DNA of 64,000 nt from Spongiibacter sp. IMCC21906 (GCF_001010805.1 NZ_CP011477.1:3094501-3158500); one strand, 5' to 3'; counted from the stretch's first letter, positions 1 to 8,157 are shown. Numbers and translations are program-made. The notes: generated from the letters alone by a model not told the origin.

Positions 1-14
1 CGACCACATTGATC
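1..14 (+). ncRNA. 3' end of a fourth leader-RNA copy, cut by window edge
   Basis: The first 14 bases match the last stem strand and flank of the leader element at 7316-7384 at 12 of 14 positions: both read CGACC..C.TTGATC. The position also fits, because an ICE gene starts 78 bases downstream, as for the other copies. The two mismatches fall in the stem strand, where other copies vary with compensation. The partner strand lies outside the window, so pairing cannot be tested here. Confidence 0.5.
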
Positions 15-33
15 CACTTGAAATCATTCACCC

Positions 34-74
34 ACCGGGGCTCACTTCCCGGTAGGGGTGGGCTCTGCCCTACC
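34..74 (+). promoter_or_regulatory. overlapping GC-rich hairpins before the first gene
   Basis: ACCGGG at 34-39 pairs with CCCGGT at 48-53, and GGTAGGG at 51-57 pairs with CCCTACC at 68-74. The helices share bases 51-53, so they compete or stack. The ribosome-binding AGGAG follows directly at 80-84. Comparable hairpin pairs stand before most genes of the maintenance block. Confidence 0.5.
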
Positions 75-91
75 TCTACAGGAGATCCACC

Positions 92-808
92 ATGAGCGCT
101 ATCATCAACCCCTTTATCCGTGGCTTTAACCATCTCACCACGCAACGGCAGTTAGTCATTACCTACGAGGATGATTGTCCGCCGGCCTTTCGTCCCCTGC
201 ATGAATCTCAAGCCCATTTACGGGACGACGAGATTCGGCAGCATCCCTGCATCTTTTGCGACAGCTTTGCACTGATCACCGAGGGACAAACCGTTCCGGA
301 TGTCATTGAGGCCCAATGCACTGGCATTGGAATCGTACGCACAGTGGTCTATGCCGTGATGGCCAACGATACTGGGCATCCCATGCATGTTGGCGACACC
401 TATTCAGCGGAGTCCGCCGCGACGCTCATTCACCGTCTGCATTTTATGACGGGGCACTACAGCCGGTGTTGGGAGATCAGTTCGGCCCACATCAGTCGGC
501 AGGCATTGGCTGGATTGGGTGCAATGGCTGATATCGCAACGCCGAGTGGCTTGCTGTTTGAAGCGTTCAGGCTGCCGTACAGCCACGCTGTCGGAGTCAA
601 GCTTATCGCCACACCCTGGACCAGTGAGAACCTTCGGCACATCACCGACCAAAACGCGACACAACTGCGCCAGGAGCATATGGCGGCAGGACTGCCCGGA
701 TCGCTGGTGAATGTGTTGCACCTGGCCGCGCTTGCCGATACGCGGATTCTGATATTTGATCCCGATGCGCCAGCGCTGGAAGGTTTACCACTTCACGACC
801 ATGGGTAG
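92..808 (+). CDS. conserved ICE protein of unknown function (DUF5983-like?)
   Basis: A 238-residue soluble protein with no signal peptide or membrane segment. The start is well supported by AGGAG eight bases upstream. No catalytic motif is obvious; the region near residue 52 has a CxxC-like HPCIFCDSF stretch. The C-terminus (IFDPDAPALEGLPL) resembles the tail remembered for DUF5983-type ICE proteins, but this is recollection, not a search result. It lies between a leader-RNA remnant and an intrinsic terminator, so it is probably a single-gene unit. Its role in the ICE is unknown. Confidence 0.6.
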   Translation: MSAIINPFIRGFNHLTTQRQLVITYEDDCPPAFRPLHESQAHLRDDEIRQHPCIFCDSFALITEGQTVPDVIEAQCTGIGIVRTVVYAVMANDTGHPMHVGDTYSAESAATLIHRLHFMTGHYSRCWEISSAHISRQALAGLGAMADIATPSGLLFEAFRLPYSHAVGVKLIATPWTSENLRHITDQNATQLRQEHMAAGLPGSLVNVLHLAALADTRILIFDPDAPALEGLPLHDHG

Positions 809-815
809 TATACAA

Positions 816-840
816 GAGCCCCACCACGGGGCTCATTTTT
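816..840 (+). terminator. intrinsic terminator after the first gene
   Basis: GAGCCCC at 816-822 pairs perfectly with GGGGCTC at 828-834 over a five-base loop, followed by ATTTTTT. It lies seven bases past the stop codon and would also lie just downstream of the convergent HNH gene. Confidence 0.85.
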
Positions 841-862
841 TAGCTCAGCTTATGTTTACCCA

Positions 863-1594
863 TTAATGTTGAAGGTGTTCATCAAAGCTGTGATACCGCT
901 TTTGCCCCGCGCTTTTTCGGATACGTCCCACCTTCGAATTATCAATCTTTCCCTGCAGGAATTGAACGAGCTCATCGAAGCGCGCCGAGGGGATCAATTG
1001 CCACTTGCAACCAAACTGGCGTTTCACCGCATTATAGATCGCCATGTACTTGTATTTGTCCTGCTTGGATGTGTCCTGCTTTTGGTAATCTTTATATTTC
1101 CCAATCAAATACTCGATGTAGGCGCACTGATTCAAGTCACTGGACACACTTCCCTCCGGGGGCGCTATGGTGACTTTCTGCTTGGTTGATTTCAGATTTA
1201 AGGTACCGGCCTGAATGGCTCCGGGGCTATTGATGGCGACCTGTCCCGAGTTGTTTTCCACCCTTATATTTTGGTAATTATTGATGAGCACTTCGGCCAC
1301 GGAAGTGGTACGAGGTGTTATTTCGACCAGGCCTTTTTGCCCCCAACGACTCTTGTAACTGATCAACAACTCAACGGGATGGTTCTCCACCTCCGAGTCA
1401 ATAATTCTGTGGTGACGACCACAAAAAAGCAGCAGGTTCTCAAACCCATGCCGTTCGTCGTCGGATTGGCTGGGATCATACCTCGGCCCCCCTTTGCTTG
1501 CTGCCCTGATATGGGCAATTTCACCCGTCACCGTGCCAGAGGATTCTACCAGTGGCACTTGGCACGTCGGGTATGCGCACTGATTGTCGGACAT
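863..1594 (-). CDS. HNH-type putative endonuclease
   Basis: A 243-residue protein. The N-terminal half has the layout of an HNH nuclease: a CxxxxC pair near residues 6-11, GEIAHI at about 24-29, an N-L-L-L-F-C run and GRHHRIID near residue 60. This fits a zinc-stabilised beta-beta-alpha metal finger. A short polar, beta-rich linker (about 105-140) leads to a C-terminal domain with a Y..IY..VKRQFG pattern that is loosely like phage ORF6C regions. It runs against the flanking ICE genes and is less GC-rich, so it looks like a single-gene insertion. Defence or phage-type nuclease activity is plausible. The C-terminal resemblance is weak. Confidence 0.65.
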   Translation of the reverse strand: MSDNQCAYPTCQVPLVESSGTVTGEIAHIRAASKGGPRYDPSQSDDERHGFENLLLFCGRHHRIIDSEVENHPVELLISYKSRWGQKGLVEITPRTTSVAEVLINNYQNIRVENNSGQVAINSPGAIQAGTLNLKSTKQKVTIAPPEGSVSSDLNQCAYIEYLIGKYKDYQKQDTSKQDKYKYMAIYNAVKRQFGCKWQLIPSARFDELVQFLQGKIDNSKVGRIRKSAGQKRYHSFDEHLQH

Positions 1595-1823
1595 CGCGAA
1601 CAGTCACTTTATCGTCGGTAGCTTTGGCGATCCCACTCTCCCTCCCTATCACTCAACGTTACTGATGATCCCTCGTGGATTATATGACAGCGAGACATCC
1701 ATCCCCACCGATACCCTCTGTTTCCAGCCCCCAAATCCAAGCACCGACGATCAATGGGGTTCAACACGTAACCCATTGCAGATGGCAACGCTGCCCGACA
1801 AGCGACATCGTCGTGCCATGTTC

Positions 1824-1890
1824 CGCTGCTTCGCCAGCGACATGCCCAGGTAGCCTCGACCTTCAAGGCTACGATGCGATCCGTCGCATT
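1824..1890 (+). ncRNA. structured leader RNA, copy A
   Basis: Three consecutive hairpins: CGCTG/CAGCG (1824-1839), GTAGCC/GGCTAC around an 11-base loop (1850-1872), and GATGCGA/TCGCATT closing a UCCG tetraloop (1873-1890). The stretch CAGCGACATGCC is identical in copies at 7327 and 48483. Stem bases differ between copies but pairing is kept. It lies 107 bases before the start at 1998. It probably belongs to the predicted DUF3577 RNA motif, recalled from the literature. Confidence 0.75.
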
Positions 1891-1937
1891 GGTTGTTTTT
1901 GTACCTGATGCCATCGCGCGTCTTTTACCTCAACCCT

Positions 1938-1975
1938 CAAGGGACATCCCTCCCTTGCAGGGCGGAAGTCCCTTG
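1938..1975 (+). promoter_or_regulatory. long hairpin before the ICE gene at 1998
   Basis: CAAGGGAC at 1938-1945 pairs with GTCCCTTG at 1968-1975, enclosing a smaller CCCT/AGGG hairpin (1948-1962). AAGGAG, the ribosome binding site, lies just downstream at about 1986-1991. Confidence 0.5.
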
Positions 1976-1997
1976 GCTTTCCCACAAGGAGTCTTTC

Positions 1998-2792
1998 ATG
2001 GACATTCAAGTCATCCGTGCACAGCTGCCGACGCTGGTCAGCGGCCATATGCCGCGCAACGCCCGCAAATTCAAGTTCAACATCTTCGACGGACAACCCA
2101 AGGTTTCGACGCTGGGCTTCCACATCGATCCCCAACCGTTCGAAGGCAAGGTGATCGCGAAGACCGATGAGGCCATCGTCGTCAAGACCGGTCGCACCGA
2201 GTTCGCGGTGCTCGATCGCACACTGATCACCGACGTGCCCGACGAGGGCGTCAAAGTGCAGGTTACACCTTATGCTCGACGCCGCTTCGACAGGCTGCGC
2301 GCGGACACCCCGGAACAGCGAACCGAGTACGCCGATGGGGTTCCGTACACGGTGAACACCCTGGTGCTCGGCTCGGCACCGGCCAGATTGCCGATTCCGC
2401 TACCGCGTTGCCAGGAATTGCAGGATCTCGTCGATCAACTGGAGCAGTTGCCCGCGCCCGATGGCTTTCGGCGCATTACCCACCTGCTGGTGGACGCCGG
2501 GGCACGGGACTTCACCTGTGTCAATCCGCTACCCGGCGACATTCTCAGGACGCCACCGGCGATCGGTTTCACCGTTGCCACGGCAAAGTTCCAGGGCCAG
2601 GTCACCGTTCTCTACGAGCGTGGCCTTGATCTCTACGCGGTGGAACTGCGCCGTGAGGGGGATCTGGTCGAGCGGGTCGATACCCTGTGCTTCGATTCGC
2701 TCGGCGACACACTGGAACGCCTGATCGATGATGGCAGTTGGCGGCGCATCCAGGTGGTGACTCTGTCGGGACGCAGACCGACCCGCCACTGA
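1998..2792 (+). CDS. conserved ICE protein of unknown function
   Basis: A 264-residue soluble protein. The ATG at 1998 is chosen because AAGGAG precedes it by seven bases; an in-frame codon 105 bases earlier lies in the structured leader and has no ribosome site. No recognised catalytic motif is visible. The protein has a basic, beta-rich N-terminal half and ends in a basic tail. It is followed by a DUF3085-like gene in the same direction and preceded by leader-RNA copy A. A role in element maintenance is inferred only from position. Confidence 0.6.
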   Translation: MDIQVIRAQLPTLVSGHMPRNARKFKFNIFDGQPKVSTLGFHIDPQPFEGKVIAKTDEAIVVKTGRTEFAVLDRTLITDVPDEGVKVQVTPYARRRFDRLRADTPEQRTEYADGVPYTVNTLVLGSAPARLPIPLPRCQELQDLVDQLEQLPAPDGFRRITHLLVDAGARDFTCVNPLPGDILRTPPAIGFTVATAKFQGQVTVLYERGLDLYAVELRREGDLVERVDTLCFDSLGDTLERLIDDGSWRRIQVVTLSGRRPTRH

Positions 2793-2821
2793 TCCGGCCA
2801 CCTGCCGTTTTCCTCTCAATC

Positions 2822-2879
2822 CACGGTGCCGCTGCTCGGCACCGTGCCCTGGCATCCGCATTGATGCCTCTTTTCTTTC
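2822..2879 (+). terminator. tandem hairpins with T-rich tail between two ICE genes
   Basis: CACGGTGCCG at 2822-2831 pairs perfectly with CGGCACCGTG at 2837-2846. GGCATC at 2851-2856 pairs with GATGCC at 2863-2868, followed by TCTTTTCTTTC. The second hairpin looks like a terminator or attenuator placed just before the ribosome site of the next gene. Confidence 0.55.
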
Positions 2880-2899
2880 GTTCTTTGGAGATTACAACC

Positions 2900-3262
2900 A
2901 TGTTGCGATTCAAAGGCGCTGAACTGCGCCCCGTACTGACCGAAGCGATAACCAACCAATGCCGCATCATCCTAGCCAAGGATCAGGGCGTCTATTTCCT
3001 GCCCGAACAAGGCGAGCGAACGCCGGAAGGACGCTACCAGCGGCTGGCCTACGCCGTCGGCTGCAACCCCGACATCGATCCGTTCGATGACTGGTGGACG
3101 CTGGCTTACACCGAGCTGGGCGGTGACGATTTCGGCGAATTTTTCGATCCCCTGGAGGCCGTGTTCGCACACATTCTGAACAGCGAGGACGATCTCGAAC
3201 TCTCCGCCACCCCGACGCACCTGTCGTTTCAAGCCGTGCCGCCCAAACCGGGCAACGGCTGA
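2900..3262 (+). CDS. DUF3085-like ICE protein
   Basis: A 120-residue acidic protein starting MLRFKGAELRPVL. The start at 2900 follows TTTGGAG; an upstream in-frame codon would run through the tandem hairpins. The N-terminal LRFxGAxLRPVL pattern and the D-DWW segment (about 62-67) match what is remembered of DUF3085, a small family in conjugative elements. No enzymatic motif is seen. It is second in a two-gene unit and is followed by a strong terminator. Function unknown. Confidence 0.6.
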   Translation: MLRFKGAELRPVLTEAITNQCRIILAKDQGVYFLPEQGERTPEGRYQRLAYAVGCNPDIDPFDDWWTLAYTELGGDDFGEFFDPLEAVFAHILNSEDDLELSATPTHLSFQAVPPKPGNG

Positions 3263-3278
3263 AAAGCGGCCTATCCTC

Positions 3279-3300
3279 AGCCCCCATCGGGGGCTTTTTT
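3279..3300 (+). terminator. intrinsic terminator after DUF3085-like gene
   Basis: AGCCCC at 3279-3284 pairs with GGGGCT at 3290-3295 around a short loop, followed directly by six Ts. It is the clearest terminator of the left block. Confidence 0.88.
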
Positions 3301-3641
3301 CAGGGATCCGGAACGCGTGGTTACTGGATCTTCTTAGCCTCATCAATCTGATATCATTTCCTGATTGATTATAAATCGACTCCGTAGTTGAGTTCGTCTG
3401 CAAAGTTCGACGAGTGTGATCCGCTTGCCGTGGGTAGGCAGATTGCGATAGGGAACATTAAGTTCGCCGAACCGCACCAATTCACTCTGCACGCCGCATT
3501 ACTCGCAGGCAACGAGATCGGTCGCATTCACTTGGAAGTGGAGCCAGCCGTCCATCTCCTTAACATGTTTTACGCGATATACGGGAAGATGAAAAATATT
3601 GTCGGGTAGCGTCGGCATTCGGAGATCGACGTTATGTCCTG
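3301..3641. other. non-coding gap, no supported gene
   Basis: This is a junction between ICE genes and the chromate cassette. An open frame of 73 codons at 3388-3609 begins at TTG without a ribosome site and resembles nothing recognised. Read in reverse, 3360-3470 gives a protein-like stretch (RFGELNVPYRNL) without a start, which could be a gene remnant. Nothing can be annotated with confidence. Confidence 0.4.
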
Positions 3642-4568
3642 TTAATGTTTAGTACCGGATTTTTTCTGGCCATTCAATGCGGAACGAATCCCCCGTGCCA
3701 GTACTTCAGGATCGCCATTGCCCCAGTAGTGCAGGAAATAATAGGGTGGCGTCTCGCCCACCATGTGGTTATGCAGGGCGACGATATGGATGCCGGCACG
3801 GCGCAGGGCATGCATCACCGGCTGAACCTCTTCAGCGGTCATGGCGAAATCCCCGTCGACGACCGCATGGTCCTCATTCCCGGAGAAGGCTGCCCAGGTC
3901 GATAGCCCCATTGATGCGCCAAATTCAGTGTCGTGCATGGTGGCGCTGCGTCCAAAAGTAAATTTCAGTACCTGACCATTAAGACTGCCTTCAGCACCTA
4001 AAATGGTTTCCAGTGACTCCGTGTCATACTTCCCCATGATTTGGGGCGCACTTCCGGGAAAACGCTTCGCCGGGGTAGGGTGCTCCTTGCGCACCGCCTT
4101 GATGGCGTCCCACATGGCTTTGACGCCTTGAGCAAGCTTTTCGGTACTCTGCCCGTGGCCACCGATGTGCATAAAATAAACGGGCGGGCGGTCGAACACG
4201 AAATGGTTGTGCAGGGCGGTGATTTCGAGGCCGTGGGCGAAAGCAGCATCCATCGCCGGGGTAATTTCATCCTCAAACACCACCGTGTCTCCCATCAGCA
4301 TCACGCCGCCGTCCGGCATTGCCTTGAAGGCGGCCCAACTGCCCAAACCTGCTGGCGTCGGGAGCCTCACCCCGTCTACCATGACCGGCACATCGTCGCG
4401 TTGCCAACCGACGCGTACGACACCGTCCGGTTTAACCGTCGCCGGTGTATCCATAGCCTTACCAATAACATCAGAATTGAGACCGCTGGGCGCATCTGCG
4501 ATGACCATTGGCGTCTGCACGAGTAGGGCGTATGCGATGATGAGTATCTTAAATGGTTGGGTTTTCAT
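3642..4568 (-). CDS. DUF1259 (LpqO-like) secreted protein, chromate operon
   Basis: A 308-residue protein starting MKTQPFKILII. The start at 4568 is chosen because GGAGG lies seven bases upstream and the product then begins with a typical Sec signal peptide ending near VIADA. The mature part is a tandem repeat of DUF1259 units; each carries an ALHNH motif (ALHNHFV, ALHNHMV) and a YF.H..G segment, consistent with two metal-binding sites. It is the third gene after chrB and chrA on the same strand, a neighbourhood known for this family. Its biochemical role is not established. Confidence 0.82.
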   Translation of the reverse strand: MKTQPFKILIIAYALLVQTPMVIADAPSGLNSDVIGKAMDTPATVKPDGVVRVGWQRDDVPVMVDGVRLPTPAGLGSWAAFKAMPDGGVMLMGDTVVFEDEITPAMDAAFAHGLEITALHNHFVFDRPPVYFMHIGGHGQSTEKLAQGVKAMWDAIKAVRKEHPTPAKRFPGSAPQIMGKYDTESLETILGAEGSLNGQVLKFTFGRSATMHDTEFGASMGLSTWAAFSGNEDHAVVDGDFAMTAEEVQPVMHALRRAGIHIVALHNHMVGETPPYYFLHYWGNGDPEVLARGIRSALNGQKKSGTKH

Positions 4569-4663
4569 GGCTATCCTCCATTGTTGAATTTCAATTTGGC
4601 GGGCGTCCAAATTGTTCGTGGTTCATAGTGACGAGCCGGATACTGACCTCCTCGACTAGCCTC

Positions 4664-6121
4664 TCACAGTACCGGAGCTCCTCCGAATAGCAGGTAGTAA
4701 GCAATACCCAGCAGTGCGCTGACGAAAATCACCGGCAACATGCCCACCTTGAAACGCAGTATGGCGATAAAGGCGCCCAGCGCCAACACGACACTGGCAA
4801 TCTGAATGCTGCCCCAAGTCGGCACCAGCCACTGCATGCCAAAGGCCCGGATAGTGTCCACCTCGCCAAAGGCGACGTGCACTGCGAACCAGATGGCGAG
4901 ATTCAACATGGCGCCCACGACGGCGGCAGTCACCGCAGACAAGGCCGCGCTTACCGCCTGATTCCCGCGCAGCGTTTCCACGTAAGGCGCCCCCAGGAAG
5001 ATCCATAAAAAGCAGGGAACGAAAGTGACCCAGGTCGCCAGAACCGATGCAAGAATACCCGCCGTGAAGGGATCAAGCGATCCGGAATCCCGGAAGGCGC
5101 CCATAAAACCCACGTATTGCACCACCTGGATCAGCGGGCCGGGCGTGGTTTCCGCCATGCCCAGGCCATCCAGCATTTCGCCTGGCGCCAGCCAGCCGTA
5201 ATTCTGCACTGCCTCCTGAGCCATGTAAGCCAATACTGAGTAAGCACCACCGAAGGTGACGACCGCCAGCTTGCTGAAGAAAAGCCCGATTTGGGTGAAG
5301 ACATTGTCATAGCCCAGCGCCATAGCCAGAACGACGAGTGGTGTGAACCACAGCGGCAGCCAGATGGCGAGTACCTTGAATGCCCGTTTGCGTGTTGCTT
5401 GGGTATGGTGTGCCGCGCCGCCATTCATCATGGCGTCGATTGCCCGTCCGGCGTCCTCGGGCGTATCGTGCCCCTTGATGACCACGAAACGATCCGGGTC
5501 CAGATGCCGTCCCAGCAGACCGATGAGCCCTGCAGTCAGGATCACCACCGGAAACGGTACGGCAAAAAAGAAGATCGCGATAAAAGCGGTGGCGGCCAGT
5601 GCGTACATATAGGCATTTTTGAGGGCGCGTTTGCCGATACGGATGACCGCCTGAATCACGATCGCCAGCACAGCCGCCTTGATCCCAAAAAACAGCGCCT
5701 GCACCAGGGTCGCGTCCTGGAAGCCGGCATAGAGCACACTCAACACCAGGATGCTCAAAAAGCCCGGCAGCACAAATAGACCGCCCGCCACGAGTCCACC
5801 CTTGACGCCATGCAGCAGCCAGCCGATGTAGGTGGCCAGTTGCTGGGCTTCCGGACCGGGCAGCACCATGCAGTAATTCAGAGCGTGCAGGAACCGGTTT
5901 TCACTGACCCAGCGCTTTTCGTCCACCAGGATGCGGTGCATCACCGCGATCTGACCGGCGGGACCGCCGAAACTCAGGATCGCGATCCGCAGCCAGACGC
6001 GCACGGCCTCCCCGAACGAAATATGGTGGCCGAATTCGTTGATTGTTCCGCCTGCCGTTTGCTCGTTGATTTGGTGGGTTCCATTGCCCGGAGGCGATTT
6101 CGGGTATGAAGGCTCCTGCAT
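4664..6121 (-). CDS. chrA: chromate efflux transporter ChrA, long form
   Basis: A 485-residue inner-membrane protein of the CHR superfamily that exports chromate. It contains two homologous CHR halves. The first has the signature FGGPAGQIAVMHR and LPGPEAQQLATYIGW; the second has FGGAYSVLAYMAQEAV and AETTPGPLIQVVQYVGF. About 10-12 hydrophobic segments are visible. The length fits the long-chain family. The 50-residue polar N-terminal extension is longer than usual, and a start nearer residue 30 cannot be excluded. The gene follows chrB with a three-base gap. Confidence 0.95.
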   Translation of the reverse strand: MQEPSYPKSPPGNGTHQINEQTAGGTINEFGHHISFGEAVRVWLRIAILSFGGPAGQIAVMHRILVDEKRWVSENRFLHALNYCMVLPGPEAQQLATYIGWLLHGVKGGLVAGGLFVLPGFLSILVLSVLYAGFQDATLVQALFFGIKAAVLAIVIQAVIRIGKRALKNAYMYALAATAFIAIFFFAVPFPVVILTAGLIGLLGRHLDPDRFVVIKGHDTPEDAGRAIDAMMNGGAAHHTQATRKRAFKVLAIWLPLWFTPLVVLAMALGYDNVFTQIGLFFSKLAVVTFGGAYSVLAYMAQEAVQNYGWLAPGEMLDGLGMAETTPGPLIQVVQYVGFMGAFRDSGSLDPFTAGILASVLATWVTFVPCFLWIFLGAPYVETLRGNQAVSAALSAVTAAVVGAMLNLAIWFAVHVAFGEVDTIRAFGMQWLVPTWGSIQIASVVLALGAFIAILRFKVGMLPVIFVSALLGIAYYLLFGGAPVL

Positions 6122-6124
6122 GCT

Positions 6125-7054
6125 TTATTTCCCCTTTGTGTACGTTGCGTGCAGGCTGTCGAAAACCTGATTGGCGGCCAGCAATAGTTGGTCATCATCG
6201 GTGTGGGTTTCACGCAGGCCCATCAAGACGCACTCAACCCCGGAGGCCTCCGGTGGCTGATGGCCGCCCACATCAAGGTAGTGCACCATTTCTCCTATCC
6301 GTTGCAGAGCAGGTTGGTGTAGATCGAAGCTTGCCAGCAGGGTCTCGAAGGTGACTTTTTCAGCCACGTGGGTGAAGGTTGCCCCATCGAAATCGAATCC
6401 CAGCGCCTCATCGGGGCAGTCGTCCGGCGAAGCCAGCCACAGAAAGCGCGCGGACAAATCGATAAAACGGCCAATCAGCCAGGCGCTGGCCAGGCGATCC
6501 ACCCAGGGACGGCGACGGGTCGCCCAAACCCGGCCCTGATAATCGGTACGCTTGAGGCGACGGATAATGCCTGGGGCAGGTAGCGGCTCATCGGGCGATA
6601 GGGCTCGGTTGGCGTCGGTTTCCAGCTGCTGCAGGGCCGTATCGGTCCGATCAACTGCAGCTCCGGGAAAAAAGTCTATCTGTGACAATCGTGTAAAGCG
6701 TTTGCGCAGTTTGCGCGTCTCCTTCATGACCTCCAATGCGGATTCTGGCGAAAGCCTGCCCCGTAGTTCTGTAATTGCCGAGAGCAACACCTCATAGTCT
6801 TCCGAACGATCGAACAGTGCAGAGAACTCACCGGCTTCCGGGCAGTCAGTGGGCAGCACGTGTGCGACTCCCCCGGCCTCACGGACATCGCTGGCAATTA
6901 CCCCCAACTTCTCGAAATGATCAGGTTGGGCAGGCAGCAGATAGACGCCATCGCGGAGCGAAGCCGCCCCCAACGCCTTGATGGAGCGCCAAGCCCGCAT
7001 GCGCACCGTTGCGTTTTCGGTAGGGAGAGAAAGAATCAATAGCAACCACAACAT
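6125..7054 (-). CDS. chrB: chromate resistance regulator ChrB
   Basis: A 309-residue soluble protein. The opening WLLLILSLPTENATVRMRAWRSIKALGA and DGVYLLP are typical of ChrB, which acts as chromate-responsive regulator of chr operons. The C-terminal half (from about 175) contains TRRRPWVDRLASAWLIGRFID and RFLW, the ChrB C-terminal domain. Two phased operator-like repeats lie immediately upstream of the ATG. The usual start has almost no 5' leader before it, so the message may be leaderless. Operon order is chrB-chrA-DUF1259. Confidence 0.92.
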   Translation of the reverse strand: MLWLLLILSLPTENATVRMRAWRSIKALGAASLRDGVYLLPAQPDHFEKLGVIASDVREAGGVAHVLPTDCPEAGEFSALFDRSEDYEVLLSAITELRGRLSPESALEVMKETRKLRKRFTRLSQIDFFPGAAVDRTDTALQQLETDANRALSPDEPLPAPGIIRRLKRTDYQGRVWATRRRPWVDRLASAWLIGRFIDLSARFLWLASPDDCPDEALGFDFDGATFTHVAEKVTFETLLASFDLHQPALQRIGEMVHYLDVGGHQPPEASGVECVLMGLRETHTDDDQLLLAANQVFDSLHATYTKGK

Positions 7055-7057
7055 TAT

Positions 7058-7091
7058 GTAGATATTACTACTATATTGTAGGTATAACTAC
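7058..7091 (-). promoter_or_regulatory. paired chr operator sites, 20 bp apart
   Basis: GTAGATATTACTAC (7058-7071) and GTAGGTATAACTAC (7078-7091) are two copies of GTAGnTATnACTAC, each an imperfect palindrome. Their starts are exactly 20 bases apart, two helical turns, so both face the same side of DNA. They begin four bases upstream of the chrB ATG and overlap the only AT-rich promoter-like stretch. ChrB is the likely ligand, inferred from position. Confidence 0.7.
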
Positions 7092-7315
7092 TAATTTATT
7101 AGCACTGTCCAGATCCATCGGCGAGAGCTTTATCTTGTCGCTTAACCCCCTTGATAAAATCAACCCGTAACTCCAGATCCCCTTTTGCTTTCTCCACAAC
7201 CCCAGCCACGGAAACCATCTACCCCCTCAAACACCGCCAACCATAATGGGGCTCGGGCAATGTCCCTTAGATACGCGCGCGCCACACACACTGACGTAAC
7301 ACTATCAGCATGTTC

Positions 7316-7384
7316 CGCTGCTCCGCCAGCGACATGCCCAGGTAGCCACGATCCTTAAGGCTACGGCGCGGTTCCGACCGCGTT
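7316..7384 (+). ncRNA. structured leader RNA, copy B (before DUF3577 gene)
   Basis: Hairpins: CGCTG/CAGCG (7316-7331), GTAGCC/GGCTAC (7342-7364), and GCGCGGT/ACCGCGT with UCCG loop (7366-7383). Compared with copy A the last stem changes at four base pairs while pairing is kept. It lies 170 bases before the DUF3577 gene, the arrangement for which the DUF3577 RNA motif is named (recalled). Two further hairpins follow: CGGATC/GATCCG at 7459-7474 and GCGGG/CCCGC at 7484-7502. Confidence 0.82.
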
Positions 7385-7552
7385 GATCGTCCCAGTTCGC
7401 CCAGGCATCCCGCGCGCGAACGCTCATCGTTTCGATGATGGATGCACCCTTCTCTTCCCGGATCTTTCGATCCGTCATCCCGTGCGGGGGTATTCCTCCC
7501 GCCAGGGCAGGTTTATCTCCGTTATTTTCTATTCTTATTGTGGAGATTAACC

Positions 7553-8053
7553 ATGCCTACATCGTCTGAAAAAACTTTCTTCAACCTGCATATCACCGGC
7601 TTGGGGTATCTGAATCGTGTTCGCGAGGTCACCCCCCGCAAAGGCGAGTCTTTCCTGGCCTGCGATATCGCAGCTCTCAATGGTCCCAGCGATGCGCCTG
7701 AGTATCGCCGTTTCGATGTCCGGGTTTCCGGCACTGAAGCGCAACACCTGATTCGCCGTTGTTCCGAAGCCGTTGAAGCGGACAAAAAGGTGCTGATCGG
7801 CTTTCGCCTTGGCGACCTGTGGACCGACACCTTTACCTACACCAAAGGCGAGCGGGCCGGGCAACAGGGCATCAGCCTGAAAGCACGTCTGCTCTTTGTC
7901 CAGTGGATCAAGGTTGATGGAGAAATGGTCTACAAGGCCGAACCAAAATCAACCGAGAGTTCTGGCGAGGCGGCATCACCCGACGCTTCGGATGCTTCCG
8001 CTGAACCAGCGCCTGACATCCCTGACGACGCTGAAACAACCGTATCAGCCTAG
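7553..8053 (+). CDS. STY4534-family ICE replication protein (DUF3577)
   Basis: A 166-residue protein. The ATG at 7553 follows GTGGAG and gives the family-typical opening (EKTFFNLHITGLGYLNRVREV). The core RKGESFLACDIAALNG...YRRFDVRVSG...KKVLIGFRLGDLW matches the DUF3577 family, annotated as an ICE replication protein; the beta-rich pattern resembles an OB-fold single-strand DNA-binding protein, which is inference. The acidic C-terminal tail (from about 140), rich in E, D, S and P, is also like that of SSB-type proteins. First gene of the largest maintenance unit. Confidence 0.88.
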   Translation: MPTSSEKTFFNLHITGLGYLNRVREVTPRKGESFLACDIAALNGPSDAPEYRRFDVRVSGTEAQHLIRRCSEAVEADKKVLIGFRLGDLWTDTFTYTKGERAGQQGISLKARLLFVQWIKVDGEMVYKAEPKSTESSGEAASPDASDASAEPAPDIPDDAETTVSA

Positions 8054-8063
8054 TCATCCTCCC

Positions 8064-8083
8064 AAGGCCCCCACCGGGGCCTT
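8064..8083 (+). terminator. terminator-like hairpin between DUF3577 and DUF3275
   Basis: AAGGCCCC (8064-8071) pairs perfectly with GGGGCCTT (8076-8083) over a CACC loop. The tail GTTGTCATTTTC is only moderately T-rich, so termination may be partial. Confidence 0.6.
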
Positions 8084-8157
8084 GTTGTCATTTTCTTCCG
8101 ATCCTTCAGGCGCTTCGCCGTGCCTTTCCGATCACGTCCCATTCAAGGAGACCTTCC

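Noticed and set aside
3388-3609. 73-codon open frame downstream of the DUF3085-like gene
   Set aside because: It starts with TTG, has no ribosome site, no recognisable product and a composition unlike its neighbours; more likely chance or a gene remnant read in the wrong frame.
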